Source: Anthostomella pinea
Taxonomy: Eukaryota; Ascomycota; Sordariomycetes; Xylariales; Xylariaceae
DNA length: 64,000 nucleotides
Assembly: GCA_963556695.1 (NCBI GenBank)
Contig: CAUWAG010000006.1
Coordinates: forward strand, 2,666,001-2,730,000
Reading direction: 5' to 3'
Shown: positions 11,788-22,367 of the stretch, one piece after another
How positions within the stretch are numbered: the first letter of the stretch is position 1
Layout: the number at the start of each line of letters is the position of its first letter
Notes under the pieces: model-generated
Database searches by the model: none
Told to the model about the DNA's origin: nothing
Seen by the model: only the letters and a program-made list of their open reading frames with translations
Position numbers and translations under genes: made by a program

Positions 11788-12613
11788 ATGCCCGGTTGAA
11801 CGTCGCTGTGTGTCCCCGACTACGTAGCAGCCTCAACGCAGAAGCTTACAACGCATCAGTCTCTGCTATATGCATGCCACAGCATCTAAGATGGATACAC
11901 CACGGCCTACTAAAACAGACCCGTACATAGCCATCACGATAGGGAATGAAGCATGTGAAGCAAATCTTTGATGTTGAATATGAGTGACCTGTTTCGTGTA
12001 CCTCACGCTCCGCCATGTCCATGTACATGCCCCGTGCACCCCTATAGCAGCTGTCTGCGCTCGGGCACGCTCCTCTCGTACTCGAAAGTGATCCCGCCAG
12101 TATCGTTGACGCCATTGCTGATTGACAGGGCGCCTCCGCCATCCCCGTCTCGAACTCCTATAGGTTTATGTACAATCGTTATTGTGATCATTATAGCTAG
12201 GTAATTATACGCTCGAGACCCCTTTTTATACTCCTCGGCAAACGTAGCGGCCGAGCTACTAGTACTTAATATAACCTGCTACCTAAGGGTAAATATTTAG
12301 GACTAAACTAATTAATTTCTTATCAAATCAGTAGTAATATTATTATCAACGGTGTTCCTTTCATACTTAATAACGACAGAGGTTTTAGTAAAAAGGCGTT
12401 TTATGTTCATTTACCGACGCCTCGCGAGAGCGTGCTGTCGCTGAGTGGGGACATCGTCATGATCTCGGAGTTATATTGTCGCCCTCAACGGCCCTGCTTG
12501 TTGCACGTCAAACAAAGTAAGCCCGGTCGCCTGACGGGGCAGGATCCGCCCTTAGTACGTCGCACCGGACTGCTGTTCCGCCGATGATGCATGCATATGG
12601 AGGAGATGTTGGT
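11788..12613. other. Intergenic spacer with a small AT-rich island
   Basis: Convergent 3' flanks of the Tudor-SN and HET genes. About 12195-12410 is clearly AT-rich (runs such as TTAATATAA and AATATTATTAT) against a GC-balanced background, and no coding frame is seen. It may be a decayed repeat. Confidence 0.55.
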
Positions 12614-14586
12614 CTACACCAACTCAAACCTCTCAAGAGGCTTGCCAGCGGCCATGTGCTCTCGCACCGCTTCTCCGTCCATGATCCCGTGGACATAGCA
12701 GTGCTCGACCAGCTCATACTTTCCTTTCAGCACCTTTTTCTCGTCTTCACCCGCAGATGTGAGTAGTGTCGGTTCTCCAACGGGCAGCGATCTCCGCGTC
12801 GTCGTCGTCGTTGTGCTTGTTGAGCCCGTGGAGGACATTGTAGTTCCGTTGTTGTCTTCTGCTACTTCGATCCGAGGCTCTTCCGGTGGCGGCAGGAGGG
12901 CGGATTCAGCAGCTTGCGCTTGCGGACGAAGGACGTAGGGCAAACATTCCCCAAAGAGCACCGCAATCCGGTCGCCCTCTTGCGTGCTCTTCGGTCCGAT
13001 TCCCATGCGCCTGGAGGCAGTGACGAACAGGCGACGGTGGGAGCACGTACCGGCGCCGTCCGTGGTGACGAGTTTGACTGCGTCGCTCGCCGTAAGAAGC
13101 TCAGCCAATTGGCCCCCGAGAAAGAGTCGGACAACTTGGGCGCGTGTCGCAGTGTCGACAACGACGTTTGCAGCACGGTACTTGATGCAGGCGACGCTAG
13201 TCAAGAGGTCATCGGCGAGCTTCGTGTCCTCACACGGCCGTACATGTCGCTTGAGGAACGGCAACAGCTGTGGAAACACTTGGCACAGCTCCAGAGAAGA
13301 ACCAGAGAAGGCAGTCTCGTACGTTGCCACCACACTGTCCACCTCAATACCGTCATATTCAGAGTATACCAGTCTGAATCACCGTCCGACTCAACTCGGA
13401 CATCGGCGCTCGGAGGAGAATTCGAGTCGGCAGCATAGCGCCACCTCTGGAGACGTGTTGCATCTCCCAAGTGGAAGTCTATCCGGATATCTGGCCTGAG
13501 CGCCCAAGAGGGAAATCTGTCGTCTGCGGCCGACCGGCCGGAGGCCCCGTCTCTGACAAGTCTCAGTGGTGCGAGCCTTTGCTCTTGCCGTATGGCCTCG
13601 CAGGTGGCTTGAGAGTATGTCTCGGGTAAGCTCCTCTCATAATCGACTTCCAGCTCGCTAGGCAGGTCGGCAGGCTCAGCAACTTGGAGCTGCTCCCGGC
13701 GCTGAAGGCCCAGGACTCCATATACCTTGTCTTTCAAGTCCGTCGTTTCCATATACGTCGCAAAATCAAGGAGGTCCATGAGCCTCTGGGTGCGCGGAAC
13801 GAAGTTGCCGCGAAGGGCTGTATTTAAACCGTCTTCGCAGTGTTCTGAGCGGTCCCAATCCGTCGTGGAGGACTTATGAGACAACCACAGTGTAATCTGA
13901 CCGACGCGATACCAGGAGACTTCCCAGGCACCACATCGGCACAGTGTAGCTGGTGCAAAAGCGACTTCTTGCACCACCCATAGACGTCCGAACCACGGCC
14001 GTGAGAAGGCGGCATCGAGCGCTGCTAGATCGCAACCTATTGGCAAAGGCTTATCGGTTTCCCTTAGTATATCATGGCGCCGGACGTAGGCGTCTTCCAC
14101 CCTCGCATATTGTTCTTGGTTCTGATGGATATCGCTCGCCAGTTTGTCAAAAGTCGCAAAGGCGGCTTCGGTGCTTTCGTCCGCATCGCCCATCCATACC
14201 AACGTCCGCTCCGTGCAGCTGTAGATGTCGCGCATGAGAGCCACCTGGCTACTCCACTCACGCACATCAGCTTGGTTGATGCAGATGGCATCTATCCAGA
14301 GCATGCGACCACCATCCGACCGACGGAACTGCCTCAGAACGTTCGCGGCGCTCGCTGGGACTACTGTGGGCACACCATCGACGACTATACGCTCTGTTCC
14401 CGCCTTCTCCGCCCAGCGGTAGGAGACTGCTTCGTAGCTGGGACGCACTTGGCTGTCGAGGGACACGGTGAGTAGACCGCATCGGGGAACGTCGTCGTCG
14501 AACAAGCCGGACGAGTGCAAGCGCAAAAGCCGAATCTGCCGACGTGCCGTATCCAGAGGGCTGTAGATACTGGTGGGTGCTGTCAT
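12614..14586 (-). pseudogene. HET-domain (heterokaryon incompatibility) protein with a frame break
   Basis: The HET family triggers programmed cell death after non-self recognition in Pezizomycotina. From the ATG at 14586 the frame reads YSPLD..RQIRLLRLHSSG, then the three hallmark HET blocks: YEAVSYRWAE, LWIDAICINQAD with RxxQVxLMRDIYS, and RPWFGRLWVVQEVA. Near 13375 this frame loses similarity and stops at 13201. The C-terminal part continues in another frame from about 13378 to 12614, with the expected RRLFVTASRRMGIGP and EHCYVHGIMDGEAV segments. About 655 residues would result if joined. The break is either a 1-bp indel or a 71-bp intron (13444-13374) that is in phase but has a poor GTGGCG donor. 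An earlier in-frame ATG at 14733 exists; 14586 fits the family better. Confidence 0.85.
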
Positions 14587-16314
14587 TTGGTGGTGACTCG
14601 GTGGATTGCGGCCGTTGCGATCTTCAGACTGTAATGCGGATGGAATGGAGCTTTGTTGAAAGCTCTGTGTGCTGCTGTCTTCAAAAGTCCAGGTGATTAT
14701 GTTACTCGGAGATGAAGTCCGAGAACTCCACATGGAGACGGGAGATGGGTATTGCCATGAAGAGTCGCACTGGCGAGGGTACCGTATTCACTACTAGCGC
14801 TGACAGGGAGCATCAGCCTCATCGCCATCCAGGCCTGAGAACCTCGACGAAGGTGGTGAGTGAGGCAGACAAGCCCATCTCCCATCTCGGTGGAAGCAGG
14901 AAGTGAGGGCGCCACTTGGCTGTACTGCACCCAGCGCCTATGTCTGTCAATATTAACGCGACCTGTAAGTTAAGGAAATCTTGGCCTGGACATCAAGCAA
15001 GATTCGAATACAGGTACGCCGGTGCTTGAATGGATGTCTTTCCCATGAAGTGCTTCAAGGGGAACTCGACGGGGCATAGAAATGGGAGGTGAACTGGTCC
15101 CAAACCCGCTGGCAACAAGCTGCGTGAAGGTTGGGGTGGTTCATCGACCTATTACTGTCTGGAAGAAGCGACGAGGATTTTCCTTGAATGCGACCATGGA
15201 CTCCTGGGGGATGAGTCGAGACACATTGGGCCTACATGTCGTCAATCCATCTCTTCCCGGATGAAAATAAGCATGTCACGACACGAGGTTCCGAGGTTCG
15301 CGGAAATCGTAAGCCGTTGATGGCGAAGGTCCGAGGCGCGGGTTGTCCTCTACCGGACGACTGTGGTCCGAAGAGCCTCCACTGAGCTGTACAGTCAGAT
15401 GGGACCGACGTCGCGGGCGCCGAGGCGAGATTATTACTGCACGTCGGGTATCCCGGCGCATGACTAAGAACCCGACGTCAAGTACGCCTTACATAATGTT
15501 AAATAAGAGCAGGTATGAGGCAGTCGTGGGCTAGGCGGATCAAACACAGTCGGTGAAACGAGATGTCGATGAAAGTCAAAGACCGAGCGAGTCTGAGCAC
15601 GGGTTAGGTTGAGACGCGCCAGTGACTTGGTGCTAACAGACCCACGTGAATATTGCTGAGTAATAAAGTACTTGCCAATGAAGGGACCTTTGAGGTCGAG
15701 TTTTGATGCTCCCAGTGAGGTGCTCAGGGTGAGTGATACGCCAGTTTCAACGTTCCAATCGCTACGACGGAGTTAAGGCGAGAAGTGCATACCTCAAGAC
15801 CTCAAGCTATTGGTGGCGATATGAATAAGGAAAGTGATGACAGACTGTTGTAATCGTTAAAGCCATGCTCGAAACGACATCGGACAGACCGGCCACGAAC
15901 ATGGCAAAGCAAGCCCGAGTCCGGCCTCTTGAACGCAAATTCGGGCTCGTGATTGATGGACAGCTGTGGACCGCGACGTCCTGGGAGCGGCGAAAAATTT
16001 GGAATGGCCCGGCGCTGTTTGTGACATGCAGGCGAATGTCAATAGTGGGATTAGTACAGTAGAGAGGTATGACGCCGGGCCTCTCGGTCAACCTGAGACC
16101 ATCCAATGTGCCCCGCCAGACGACCACCCCACCCATTCCGTCACTGGTAGTAGCTGTGCTGGCAGGAATAAAACAACTCGACATCTCCCCCTCCATGACT
16201 GGACTACCACTGACAACCTAACTTTCACGATTTTACAACCAACCCAACATACCACGAACAAACCACGACCTGACCCAGACTTTAATTGACCATCCGCGAC
16301 CACACACAGCCATC
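14587..16314. other. Intergenic, divergent promoters of the HET and transaldolase genes
   Basis: No gene supported in 1.7 kb. The open frames are short and mutually overlapping. The last ~150 bp are rich in AAC/CCA, typical of the leader of a highly expressed fungal gene. Confidence 0.5.
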
Positions 16315-17722
16315 ATGTCTAACTCTCTCGACCAGCTGAAGGCCACTGGCACTGTAAGTTGACCCCTACACTTTACCCCTCATCAACTACTGGCCACATA
16401 TTGCCCCTCCATCATCGTGAAAGCTTTCGCGTTCTTCCAATGGCCTCCTAATACCCATGCGAATACCTGCTGCTTCATGCACTCCAATGCCCTATTGGGA
16501 TTATCTGCTAACCTACAATTCGATGTTTAGGTCGTCGTCTGCGACTCCGGTATGCTCTATTCTTCTCGATACCTCCTCCACTGACTAGCTTAATGAATCG
16601 TGGCGCTGACTGAGACATTTTCTAGGTGACTTCGCCAGTTAGTCTCCCCCTATTCTCACAAACTTCGAACCACCGCTGTCGACCGAGCCTCCTCTGATCG
16701 CACCCCTAATCCCGAAATGTCGCTGACGACTCTATAGCCATCGGAAAATACAAGCCGCAAGATGCCACCACCAACCCCTCCCTCATCCTCGCCGCCTCCA
16801 AGAAGACCGAGTACGCTAAGCTGATCGACGAGGCCTGCTCATATGCCAAGGGCAAGGGTGGTGATCTCGACCACCAAGTTGATGCTGCGCTGGACCGACT
16901 CCTGGTTGAGTTCGGCAGGCAGATTCTGCAGATCATCCCCGGCAAGGTCTCAACTGAGGTTGACGCTCGCTTCTCTTTCGACACCAAGGCCTCAGTCGAC
17001 AAGGCCCTACACATCATCGAGGTACGTCCCAGCAGTGCCCCAGCCAACCCATATCGACGTGGAAATATGTTCAAAGCGTGCTAACGTAGCCTGTGCTGTA
17101 GCTGTACAAGGAGCTGGGTATCGGAAAGGAACGCATCTTGATTAAGATCGCCTCGACATGGGAGGGCATCAAGGCTGCCGAGATCCTGCAGCGGGACCAC
17201 GGTATTAACTGTAACCTGACCCTCATGTTCTCGACCGTCCAGGCCATCGCCGCTGCCGAGGCCAACGCTTTCCTCATCTCCCCCTTCGTCGGACGTATCC
17301 TTGACTGGTTCAAGGCCTCAACCAAGAAGGAGTACAAGAAGGAGGAGGACCCTGGTGTCAAGTCGGTCCAGACCATCTTCAATTACTACAAGAAGTTCGG
17401 CTACAAGACCATCGTTATGGGTGCCTCCTTCCGAAGCGTTGGCGAGATCACTGAGCTGGCTGGCTGTGACTACTTGACCATCTCGCCCAACCTGCTTGAG
17501 GACTTGATGAACTCCAAGGATGATGTCCCCAAGAAGCTCGACGCCTCTGACGCCAACTCGCTTGACCTCAAGAAGCAGTCGTTCATCAACGACGAGCCCC
17601 TCTACCGCTTTGAGTTCAACGAGGACCAAATGGCCACCGAGAAGCTGCGTGAGGGTATCAGCAAGTTCGCTGCCGACGCTATCACCCTGAAGGATATCCT
17701 CAAGAAGAAGATCAGCGCATAG
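16315..17722 (+). CDS. tal1: Transaldolase (pentose phosphate pathway), five exons
   Basis: Cytosolic class I aldolase that moves a three-carbon dihydroxyacetone unit between sedoheptulose-7-phosphate and glyceraldehyde-3-phosphate. Exons 16315-16353, 16531-16549, 16626-16637, 16738-17021 and 17102-17722 splice in phase to 324 residues, the normal length. Family features are [12 protein letters not shown], the phosphate-binding [14 protein letters not shown], the Asp-containing VVCDSGDFATIGKY loop formed across four exons, the Schiff-base lysine in [19 protein letters not shown], and [10 protein letters not shown]. Exon 2 is 19 nt and exon 3 only 12 nt, both bounded by good GT-AG sites; skipping either would change the loop next to the active site. 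The leader is CA-rich. Confidence 0.97.
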
Positions 17723-18610
17723 GTTATGCAAATAGTTGAAAGTGGCTGACGGGAGACTGCATGGGAGCTCATAGATTGTGAACAGGCGTTCAATTTAATT
17801 TATGAATCTTGTTGCCAACCAGAACACGCACGCAAATAGGTGCTACTAACGGATGTGTCGTTCCACTGGGACAATCAGTGATGACCTCCATCTATTCTCA
17901 ATCATGTGATTATACAGGGGTTCTATGTGTAGATACACGGCTGCCTTGCCATCTACGTTGGGGGAAGGGAGTTCGCTGTGACTGTATGCATCCATGGCGC
18001 GTTTGTGGTCGATGTGTAAGTGCTTAAGAAACATATAGTGGGACTTCCATTGTGGACTAATAAGTTACTGATAACCGCAACAAAACGAAACCCTATATAT
18101 GAAGTGACGCGTGCTTGCCAGTTCGCATTTCACTCAATTAATGTTGCCTTGAGTACCTATAGGAAGTCCAACGCTACCTTGAATAGAATACATCCATATC
18201 TCCACGGTCATACGTTACATGTACGTATACAAGTATGAGCAGATAAGCCGTCAGCCGTCAGCCAGGCCGGTTTGGGTATGGGTAATAACATCATTTGCTT
18301 CATTCATGACAGCTTTCGTTCGAGGTTCCTCTATCTCATAACACATAAGGTACATACGCTCCTGGCACTTTGGGCCTTAGTCCCCTTCCTGAAGTATCTG
18401 TACAGTACGACCGACACCAGGCTACGCATCGCGTATGTCGGTATAGGGGTAGTCATGTCTACGTAGCAGCGTGCCCGGGGCCAGCCCTGCTGTGCTCTGC
18501 TCTGCTCTGGTCAGTTCCCATGCCGGCATCATATCTATTCCCAGCCTCATCGATTGACGATGTAAGAACCACCGTGCTATTCAGGCGTCAAACCGCCGCC
18601 CTGATATCTC
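17723..18610. other. Intergenic, convergent 3' flanks
   Basis: No gene seen between the transaldolase and phosphatase stops. It contains short CTCTG repeats near 18490-18510 and repeated TACATGTACGTATAC-like words, probably 3' UTR and terminator sequence of both genes. Confidence 0.5.
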
Positions 18611-19930
18611 TCATCCCCTCATCTTCTCGTTCTCCTTGTCCTTCTCCTTATCTTTACTCTTCTTCTTCTCACCACCCCCCTTCTCACCACCCCCTTTCTT
18701 CCTCACGCCCTCGCTCCCAGTAGCAGCAGGACGTTCCTCACAAGCGACGCTAACGAGCCGATGTCTAATCCCGCCCTTTCCATTTCCACTCCCTTCGCCA
18801 TCCTCTGCAACAAACTCAAACACCACCGCCGTCAGCTCGCCGCCCCGCACACACCCGCTATCGAGCCCGATCGCGTACTCGCGCACATTGAGCCCGGCCT
18901 TGGCGTCGTGGCCGTAAACGACAGTCATGCGTTTTTCTGGGTTCGCCAGCGACAGCTGCGCCTCATTCCACGTCTCGGCCCAGGGGCGGCCGCCCTCGTC
19001 GCGGTGCGCCGCGCTCGGCACCGCCGTCGTGAGGTCGCGGTAGTCGGTGCCGCGGAACAAATCCGGGTGCTTATTATCCTGATATGTCGAAAACAGCATC
19101 TCGCGGAAGCGGGCCTCGATGTCGGCGTTCGAAATAGAGATTTCGGGTCTGCCCTCGGGTAGTGAGTGTTGGTGGTGGTCTGCTGCTTTCTGGTAGGCCT
19201 CGTCGACTAGCTCCGCCTTGGCTTTTGCTCGTACTAGTTGTTGGGCTGGGTACACCAGCGTGCGCATGGTCATTACGGCGTGCAGGTCCTGGCTTTGCAG
19301 TGGTATGTTGGGCGCGAGACCTGCGTGTACGACTACCACGTCGCCGTAGCGGGCTCCGAAGTGGCCCAGCTGCAGTATGACGGGCCGTTGCGCCAGCCAG
19401 GCGCGTTGTTCTGGTGTTAGGCTCGCGGCGGTGGCTAGGTCGGCGCGCAGCGTCTTGTTGGACACGGCCTTCTCTTCCTCTTTCTGTTCCTCTTCCTGCT
19501 CCTGCACCTGCTTCTCCCCGTCTACTGTTGGTTTTGGTTTCGAGCCCGCCCGCTGTGGACTGCTATTGCTATTGCTATTGCTCTGTTTGAGGTCGCGACC
19601 CGAGTTCTCCCACGCGAGCAGAACCCGGTCCTCGTGGTTGCCGCGCACGGCCGAGGCGCCCATGGCCATGGCGCGCGCGACGACGCCGGCGCTGTCAGCG
19701 CCCTTGTTGATCATGTCGCCCGTGAAAACGACGTGGTCGCCGCGCGCGGCCGAGTAGGCCGTCTTGGAGAGCAGGGCTTCGAGGGCCGAGAGCTGGCCGT
19801 GGACGTCGCCGATGATGATTAGTTGCTTGCCCTTGCCCGGGCCGGAGGAGGGTATGTGGGTGGACGGGAGCGTGCCGAGCGGAATGAGGCCCGTGAGGCC
19901 CGGCGGGCGCGCCGAGGTCTCGTAGGCCAT
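18611..19930 (-). CDS. Calcineurin-like metallophosphatase, Ppn2 / symmetrical Ap4A hydrolase-like
   Basis: 439 codons in one frame. All phosphoesterase blocks are present in order: GDVHG (residues 41-45), GDMINKG, GNHED, VVHAGLAPN, VYGHDAKAGLN and LDSGCVRGG. This is the PPP-like subgroup that includes bacterial ApaH and the yeast vacuolar endopolyphosphatase Ppn2 (YNL217W). A low-complexity insert (Ser/Asn then Gln/Glu, coded by a (GCTATT)n-like run near 19560-19580) separates the GNHED block from the rest, and a Lys/Glu/Gly-rich tail closes the protein. The frame stays open upstream of the ATG to about 20040 without an obvious in-frame start, so a 5' exon, perhaps with the membrane anchor seen in Ppn2, may be missing from this model. 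Substrate (polyphosphate or dinucleotide) is inferred only. Confidence 0.85.
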   Translation of the reverse strand: MAYETSARPPGLTGLIPLGTLPSTHIPSSGPGKGKQLIIIGDVHGQLSALEALLSKTAYSAARGDHVVFTGDMINKGADSAGVVARAMAMGASAVRGNHEDRVLLAWENSGRDLKQSNSNSNSSPQRAGSKPKPTVDGEKQVQEQEEEQKEEEKAVSNKTLRADLATAASLTPEQRAWLAQRPVILQLGHFGARYGDVVVVHAGLAPNIPLQSQDLHAVMTMRTLVYPAQQLVRAKAKAELVDEAYQKAADHHQHSLPEGRPEISISNADIEARFREMLFSTYQDNKHPDLFRGTDYRDLTTAVPSAAHRDEGGRPWAETWNEAQLSLANPEKRMTVVYGHDAKAGLNVREYAIGLDSGCVRGGELTAVVFEFVAEDGEGSGNGKGGIRHRLVSVACEERPAATGSEGVRKKGGGEKGGGEKKKSKDKEKDKENEKMRG

Positions 19931-21117
19931 TGGGCCGGGAGGGGTTTCGTCGGTCTGGGCTTCGTCTTGGTCGTACTCGTGTGACTCTAGATCTGAGGGA
20001 GGCTGGAAGGTATCTTCAGATGTCGTCGTAGAGGAGGGTCACACAAGGGCTTGGAGCGGATCTTAGGCCGTGGTGAGAGACAGAGGTGTAGAGCGTTTAG
20101 CATAGGAAGACCGTCGCAAGGATGAAGAGATGGCACCGGAAGTGAGTACACGTCGTCGCTTCCGTCTTGACTTGGGTTTGGTGGTGGGATGGGCCATTGG
20201 AGGAAGCTGCCCCTGTTCAGATACATGTGCCTAATGCCTCGGTTTGCTGTCGGGTCTCAGATGATCGGACCTCGTTCCGGACTATGACGTCGAGTTGCAA
20301 CCACGCTGTATTCCATTGGATGTACCATATGTCAGATGCAAACCTGCCCCTACCTCACCGAGAAGAGCTTTGATTGATGGCAGCGATACAGACAACCATT
20401 TAGGAAAATTGTATGCAGTAGAGGTATATAACCAGAGATATTCCAAGCGCTCGGGGCGGCTGGAACGCGGCGGATAATGCCATGGTCGTTGTACACCCAC
20501 CAGGTCGTCGCTCTTCGCACAGGCCTCGACGGTTGATGCTGATGCCATCAACACGTCAAACAGAAGCTAAAGTGGGGGATGTGCGTTACCCCTTAAGCTG
20601 TGTTTTCTGCATATACCACTAAATGTGATATAGGAATATGGTATAATGTACCAACAAGTTTAGAACTTGACAACTAGAGCGCTACTCCAGAGTGTTGGAT
20701 TCTTCAGTCTCTTGCTTGTTTGCCTGCGGTTGAACTGTGTCTCGTCTTTCTCCTTAGCAGCCGTAAACTTGTGTGTGCAATGTTATCGTTGCTCAGACAA
20801 TTCCCTTGCGAGTGCTTGAACCTGCTCTCTACCAATAAGGTGGTGAGGGAGCTACGGAAGTCCTCTTGGTGGGTACTCGACTCGCATTTGGCGTCTGTAC
20901 CTGATGAAGCCTTTGAAGCATAATAATCATACAGCTTAAGAGCAGACCGTCCTCAGTCCAAGTCAGGAACCAGAATCGATGCTGTAGGATGAGGGAAGAA
21001 CCTCAACCTATGTATTATTCCAACCCCGAAACGCCGCCCAATGCCGTGTCTAGTATCTTTCGCTCTCCCCACCATGATCATACAAGCCAAACCCAGCCCT
21101 GGTGTCCCTCCTCCTCG
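19931..21117. other. Intergenic, divergent from phosphatase; possible 5' exon near 20000-20230
   Basis: A short minus-strand frame starting with ATG near 20196 codes for about 44 mostly basic residues (KPKSRRKRRR). It could belong to the 5' end of the phosphatase gene, but no convincing splice donor joins them. The rest shows no gene. Confidence 0.35.
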
Positions 21118-21573
21118 TCACTTTTTCTTCTGCTCCTGCTCGGTGCGGTACTTCTCGTTTTCCAGCTCCCGCCAGTCGCGGGGCTCGGGCTCGTTGCCGT
21201 CGGTCTTCTTGACGCCGCCGCCGAACGCGGAGGCTCCGGCGTACAGCTGGTATCCCTCGCCCGTGGACTCGCTGGACTCGAGGCTCTTGAAGGTGATGGG
21301 CTGGTTGCCGCGGAAGCGCTTGCGCATGTCGATCATGCCGCGCCTGCACTCGCCGAAGCCCTTCTTGAGCTGCTGGCACTTGGTCGGGAGCGTCTCGGAA
21401 AGGGGCTCGCGCAGGCAGTCGGCGGCCGAGTTGCGGTGCACCATGACGCATTCGGACTCTTGCAGGCACTGCGCCAGTGCGGCTCCTGGGGAAATGCGGT
21501 GTTAGAGAGGGACAGTGTCCTACATTGATGGGGGGGAGGTCGACGTACTTATTTCTTTACATGAGCTCGGCAT
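21118..21573 (-). CDS. pet191: Cytochrome c oxidase assembly protein PET191, two exons
   Basis: Small intermembrane-space twin-CX9C factor needed to assemble respiratory complex IV. Exon 1 (21573-21549) codes MPSSCKEI, a 63-bp intron with GTACGT donor and CCCCAG acceptor follows, and exon 2 (21485-21118) completes 130 residues. The Cys spacing C5-x9-C15 and the later CQQLKKGFGEC (CX9C) give the two helical hairpins; ECRRGMIDMRKRFRGN is the diagnostic family block. The tail after about residue 75 is longer and more polar than in yeast, ending in EQEQKKK, as is common in filamentous fungi. Without exon 1 the protein would lack its first Cys pair, so the splice is well supported. Confidence 0.95.
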
Positions 21574-22367
21574 GGTGGCTGCTGATGGAGAGAAGGAGCT
21601 CGAAGTGGAGCTTGTCGGTCAATCCAGCTGCTCGCTGGTCTGGTGCTCCGGTCAATATGCTACCTCGCAGCATTGGATGGGACTGCTGCGATCATCAGAT
21701 GCTGTTGTCGCGCCATCGTTCGTCAAAAAGTAGCGGATGGGTCATGGCTCGTGCTCATCGCATGTAGAAGTCCAACATGATTGGCTACATAATAGCGGAG
21801 TACATTGGCGGCTGCGAACCGTTAGGACGCTGCAGCCTGGACCCTGCAGGGGTACCTAGCTGTACCTATCTGCCCGCGCCGGCGCTTCGTTATCATACCT
21901 TGGGATTGTGGAGAGCTCTCCGAACCTTCCTCGGCCTCCTGATATTCGGTCATGTACTGTGAAAGTGTATCGATTCTTGTATTACAAACCCCTTCTTCTC
22001 CTCATTCATAGACTCAAGGTAACGCCCATTTCGGCAGCTTTTTCTCGTCCCTCTATCATTAGACTCGTGCCGCTGAGGTGAGCCACCGACCGTTACGAGG
22101 CTGCAATATACCTACTGCACAAGGGACCTGCGCGACCGCATTCCCATTCACATGTGACATCACCGAGACTACATATCTTAAAAGAGCCGGTCACCACAAA
22201 CCCGCCAGTGTCATCCCAACTTCCTACCTCCCTAGAGAGCTCCTATCACTCTAGCCGAACGCCAATCGTTAAAAGATGAACCAGTCGGCGCGATAGCGCA
22301 GCGTCCGGCTTCCATAGAGCTCTCACACTCTGCGTTCGGGCTATAGCCGCGACAACAACACTGCATC
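21574..22367. other. Intergenic, divergent promoters of PET191 and lipase
   Basis: No gene seen. The region separates two divergent start codons by about 0.8 kb. Confidence 0.5.
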
